Part shown: positions 31,509-34,924 of the stretch, piece by piece
Numbering within the stretch: position 1 is the first letter of the stretch
How the letters are laid out: every line of letters begins with the position of its first letter
Notes under the pieces: model-generated
Told to the model about the DNA's origin: nothing
Databases searched by the model: none
What the model saw: only the letters and a program-made list of their open reading frames with translations
IMG/VR virus record: IMGVR_UViG_3300042691_031810
Span: 1-34,924 of that record
Source: a virus
Length of the DNA stretch: 34,924 bases
Reading direction: 5' to 3' (one strand)
Translations under genes and position numbers: made by a program

Positions 31509-32318
31509 ATGCCAGCTTGGAAGAAGGTCATTACATCGGGATCTAATGCTAGCCTTAATCAGGTAACTGCATCGTTTATATCCGCGTCACGAATTACAGG
31601 TAGTTTATTTGGAAGTTCATCGTATTCGTTAACTTCCTCATATGCATTAAATGGTGGTGTAACCCAAATAGTAGCTGGTACTAATATTAGTATATCTCCT
31701 ACAGATGGATTAGGAGCAGTAACAATAAATTCTACAGGTGGAAGTGGTGTAGGTGCGGTTGCTAAATTAACACAAACCACACCCGCAACCGTTTGGGCAT
31801 TTGCACATAATTTAGGAGAAAGATATCCTGTTGTAAATGTTTATGATTCAGCTGGTGATGCTCTTGTGCCGGGTAGGATTGAAACAATTGATTCTAATAA
31901 TCTTAATGTTCATTTTACAATTGCCACTTCAGGTACGGCAGTTGCAGTAGTTGGTGGCACTGCCCCTACTACAGCTTCTTATTCAAATACATTTGTAGTA
32001 TCATCAAGTTTACTTGCATCGCAACAAAACTTTGATGTAGATACAGGAACAGAGGTAGTGGCAACTATAAACACAGGTAGCTATTCTGCAGCATTTTTTG
32101 ATTACTTCGCAAATGATGGAACAAATTATAGAGCAGGAACTGTCATGTCAGTATGGAATACAACGGGAACAATTAAATATACTGATAACTCAACGGAAGA
32201 TATAGGAAATACTTCAGGTGTTACTCTATCAGTTGTGGGAAATGGAAGTAATGCAGAATTAAGAGCAACTGTTACAACAAACAATTGGAATATAAAGGCA
32301 TTTGTTAGAGCAATATAA
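31509..32318 (+). CDS. Tail fibre protein, paralogue of the 29653 product at its N-terminus
   Basis: 269 residues. The first 35 residues (MPAWKKVITSGSNASLNQVTAS, then ITGSLFGSSSYSLTSSYALNGG) copy the attachment segment of the 29653 fibre, followed by a VTQIVAGTNISISP strand repeat, a middle domain (VWAFAHNLGERYPVVNVYDSAGDALVPGRIE) reminiscent of small fibre head domains, and a C-terminal beta domain ending NWNIKAFVRAI. It sits 15 bases before the next fibre gene. Confidence 0.7.
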   Translation: MPAWKKVITSGSNASLNQVTASFISASRITGSLFGSSSYSLTSSYALNGGVTQIVAGTNISISPTDGLGAVTINSTGGSGVGAVAKLTQTTPATVWAFAHNLGERYPVVNVYDSAGDALVPGRIETIDSNNLNVHFTIATSGTAVAVVGGTAPTTASYSNTFVVSSSLLASQQNFDVDTGTEVVATINTGSYSAAFFDYFANDGTNYRAGTVMSVWNTTGTIKYTDNSTEDIGNTSGVTLSVVGNGSNAELRATVTTNNWNIKAFVRAI

Positions 32319-32333
32319 TTATAGATAAATCGT

Positions 32334-34924
32334 ATGAGAATTTATGATCCGAAATTAACAGGTAGTATAGAGTTCCAAAATCCAGTAGTAGGAGGAATTA
32401 CCGCTAGTTTATTTGGAAGTTCATCATACGCCCTAACTGCCTCTTATGCACTAAATGGTGGAGGTGGAGGTGGAACACCTGGTGGAAGTAATACACAACT
32501 ACAATACAATAATAGTAATACATTTGGTGGTGTTCCCGTAGCAACTTATGATGGAACGACACTACGATTAACAGGTTCTTTTTCAGGATCATTAAGTGGA
32601 ACAAGTAGCTGGGCTGTAACTAGTTCTAATGCACTAACCGCTTCTTATGTAAATCCTTTAATACAAAATGTAATCCTAACCGGTTCACTTTTAGTTACAC
32701 AATCTTATATATCAACTGTAGATTGGATTGATTTTACAAATGATGTTGTATCTTCACATCTTGAAGGAAGAATCAGTTGGGATGTAGATAGAAAGACATT
32801 ACAAATAGATACTGAGACCGCTAACTTTTCTATCTCAGCAGGGCATGTAAATGTATTAAGAGGAAGAAACACTAACGCATATACTTTAAATGCAGGAAGC
32901 GTTGTTTATATTAGTGGAAACTCCGGACAATTTGCAACATTCAACACCGCAAGTTATGAAAACGAAAACGATTCGGCATATACAATAGGAATAATCCCAC
33001 AGGCAATAACATCAAACCAATATGGTTACGCAGTTATTCAGGGTGAAATTACTGGTATAAACACAAATGCCTATGCACCAGGAACATTACTATATCTTTC
33101 ATCTTCAGGACAATATTCCGATACTAAACCCGTTGCACCATACCACACCGTAAGATTGGGACAAGTAATTGTTCAGTCAACAAGTGGTATTCTTCAAGTA
33201 AAAGTAGATAATGGCTACGAAACCGATGAATTGCATGACGTTGTTTTAGCAAATACAAGCTCTGGAGATTTGTTTGTTAAGAGTGGTAGCATTTGGATTA
33301 ATTCAAAACAACTTACGGGTTCATACGGATTAACAGGTTCGTTAACTGCCATCAATGGTGGATTTACAGGTAGTCTATTAGGAACTGCAACTACGGCATC
33401 TTATGTCCGAAATCTTTATATTAGTTCATCCGAAATCGCAAACGCATCACCCGCAATAAATGAATTATGGCACGATGCAGCAAATGGAAAAACTTACATA
33501 CGATATAAAAGTGGAAGTAATGAAATATGGTTGTTGCAAAGTGACCCAACAATAGATGTAACAACCTCTCTACAAACTCTACAAGAAGTAACCGATTTAG
33601 GTTCAACGACAGATAATGTTGTAATAATAACAAACACAACTAATGCTACGGATTCAGGTTCGGGTGCTCTAATCGTAAGTGGTGGTGCCGGATTCAGAGG
33701 AGATGTTTGGGGAAAGAAATTTTATGGTGATGGAAGTGGTTTGACAGGTATAACAGCAACCTATACCGAAACCGATACTTTACAAACGGTAACCACAAGA
33801 GGAAATGAAACATCCACTTCGTTGTTTATTAAGAGTACACAAAATTCAACAGCAATAGGAATCGGAGCGTTAAGAGTATCAGGTGGTCTTTCTGTAGAAT
33901 TAGATATTAATGCAAGAAACATAACATCAAGTTTATTTGGAACAAGTAGTTGGTCTATAAATTCAACAACTGCTAGTTTTGTTGCAACATCAAGTTGGGC
34001 AAACAATTCAATAACAGCAAGTTATGTAACGGGTTCTATATTTACATCTGTTAATCCTGTACTATCTGCATCCTACGCCCTAACCGCTTCTTATGCTCTT
34101 AATGGTGGGGGTGGTGGTTCGGGAGTAAATGTGCAGGATGAAGGTGGTGCATCATTTTCATCAACTACATTAAACTTTGTAGGAGCGGGCGTAACTGCTG
34201 CTAATGCCGGTGGTGGGACAGCAACTATCACAATTCCTGGTGGAGGTGGAGATGCTTTTCCATATAGTGGTTCGGCACAAATAACAGGTAGTTTAGGTGT
34301 TACTGGTTCTGCAATAATAAGTGGTAGTAGTGTATGGTTAATTGGAAATACTTTTATTACAGGAACTTTAATTGTATCAGGAACACAAGCAAGTGATATA
34401 ATTGCAGTAGGAAATTTAGTTACATCGGGTACACTTTTCGTAACTGCATCAGCTACCAATTTAGCAGTACACACACAGGGAGATATAGTAGCATCAGGAA
34501 GTATATATTTATCGGCATCATACGGCCCTACTGCAATACGAAGTATAGGAAATAATTACTTTACAGGTTCAGTAATCATATCAAGTTCAGGAGTATCAAA
34601 TGAGAAAGAATTAATAGTGAGAGGTGAAGCTGAATTCACAGGTTCTATACGATCAACAAACGGTGTAATAGCACAATCATTCACCGGTTCATTATTTGGA
34701 ACTGCGAGCTGGGCAACAAATGTAGTAAACGCAGGTGGTGGTGGAGGAAACACTTTCGCAACATTCTCAGTAGCTGGTCAATCAAATGTAACTGCAAGTG
34801 TTACAAGTGATACTTTGACTTTGGTTGCGGGTAGTGGTATTACTATTACTACAGATGCAACTGCGGAATCAATAACATTTAATTCCACCAACACTAATAA
34901 CTTTACAAGAGGTATAACTATTGC
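32334..34924 (+). CDS. Long tail fibre protein, open at the right edge (partial)
   Basis: The frame opens with ATG at 32334 and stays open for 863 codons to the window end. MRIYDPKLTGSIEFQNPV is followed by repeated fibre motifs: SLFGSSSYALTASYALNGGGGGG, SGSLSGTSSWAVTSSNALTASYV, SLLGTATTASYV, SLFGTSSWSINS, ALTASYALNGGGGG and SLFGTASWATNV. A compact domain at about residues 165-300 (LNAGSVVYISGNSGQF ... APGTLLYLSSSGQYSDTKPVAPYHTVRLGQVIV) is a known type of phage fibre module. Another repeated segment reads GDGSGLTGITAT. The C-terminus, possibly with a chaperone domain, is outside the window. Confidence 0.78.
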   Translation, partial: MRIYDPKLTGSIEFQNPVVGGITASLFGSSSYALTASYALNGGGGGGTPGGSNTQLQYNNSNTFGGVPVATYDGTTLRLTGSFSGSLSGTSSWAVTSSNALTASYVNPLIQNVILTGSLLVTQSYISTVDWIDFTNDVVSSHLEGRISWDVDRKTLQIDTETANFSISAGHVNVLRGRNTNAYTLNAGSVVYISGNSGQFATFNTASYENENDSAYTIGIIPQAITSNQYGYAVIQGEITGINTNAYAPGTLLYLSSSGQYSDTKPVAPYHTVRLGQVIVQSTSGILQVKVDNGYETDELHDVVLANTSSGDLFVKSGSIWINSKQLTGSYGLTGSLTAINGGFTGSLLGTATTASYVRNLYISSSEIANASPAINELWHDAANGKTYIRYKSGSNEIWLLQSDPTIDVTTSLQTLQEVTDLGSTTDNVVIITNTTNATDSGSGALIVSGGAGFRGDVWGKKFYGDGSGLTGITATYTETDTLQTVTTRGNETSTSLFIKSTQNSTAIGIGALRVSGGLSVELDINARNITSSLFGTSSWSINSTTASFVATSSWANNSITASYVTGSIFTSVNPVLSASYALTASYALNGGGGGSGVNVQDEGGASFSSTTLNFVGAGVTAANAGGGTATITIPGGGGDAFPYSGSAQITGSLGVTGSAIISGSSVWLIGNTFITGTLIVSGTQASDIIAVGNLVTSGTLFVTASATNLAVHTQGDIVASGSIYLSASYGPTAIRSIGNNYFTGSVIISSSGVSNEKELIVRGEAEFTGSIRSTNGVIAQSFTGSLFGTASWATNVVNAGGGGGNTFATFSVAGQSNVTASVTSDTLTLVAGSGITITTDATAESITFNSTNTNNFTRGITI

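Overview
The window is a 34.9 kb piece of a T4-like (contractile-tailed) phage genome. It is AT-rich and every gene I can support lies on the + strand, usually separated by only 0 to 30 bases. The core is a recognisable T4-type head module in nearly canonical order: large terminase (15439-17037), portal gp20 (17893-19764), prohead protease gp21 (21592-22191), scaffold gp22 (22754-23935), major capsid gp23 (23954-25573), neck proteins and a gp15-like tail terminator (26067-28495). The sheath and tube genes that sit between terminase and portal in T4 are absent here. A Bacteroidota host (flavobacterial type, aquatic) is suggested by two things: almost no start codon has a Shine-Dalgarno sequence, and the phage carries its own ribosomal protein bS21 of the Bacteroidota type (22388-22585).

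Layout. 1-3489: end of a tail fibre with an S74-type chaperone tail, then a 1096-residue adhesin made of a glycine-rich domain, five Pro/Thr/Ser repeat stalks and cysteine modules arranged A-B-B-A. 3554-11379: five large, tightly packed sugar-transfer genes (two GlcNAc-transferase-like, a two-domain GT, a DAD-motif GT and a methyltransferase-HtrL-GT fusion). 11403-15437: accessory genes, namely a HxGH nucleotidyltransferase fused to a ligase-like domain, a possible Ntn hydrolase, a Cys-rich protein and a small SAM methyltransferase. 15439-25573: packaging and capsid genes, with several small helical proteins and a zinc-ribbon microprotein among them. 25663-28495: ferritin-like protein, neck and tail terminator. 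28568-34924: baseplate or fibre proteins built on recurrent GSLFGTASWA / TASYALNGG motifs; the last runs off the window.

How it may work together. A ten-base motif TATATTTATA, or a close form of it, lies before at least ten genes and is probably the late promoter. Two strong terminators (22589-22616 and 25597-25630) bracket the scaffold-capsid unit. Several unrelated proteins share a short amphipathic N-terminal leader ending in a [LI][IV][KR]E-like motif, which looks like a capsid-targeting peptide for the gp21 protease. The Pro/Thr/Ser-rich adhesin directly upstream of the glycosyltransferase cassette suggests that the phage decorates its own fibre with sugars.

No tRNA genes, CRISPR arrays, insertion sequences or attachment sites were seen. 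No stretch longer than 300 bases is free of genes; the longest gaps are 22586-22753 (terminator, promoter, leader hairpin) and 31405-31508 (promoter and structured leader). Family names are recalled from memory, not from a search.
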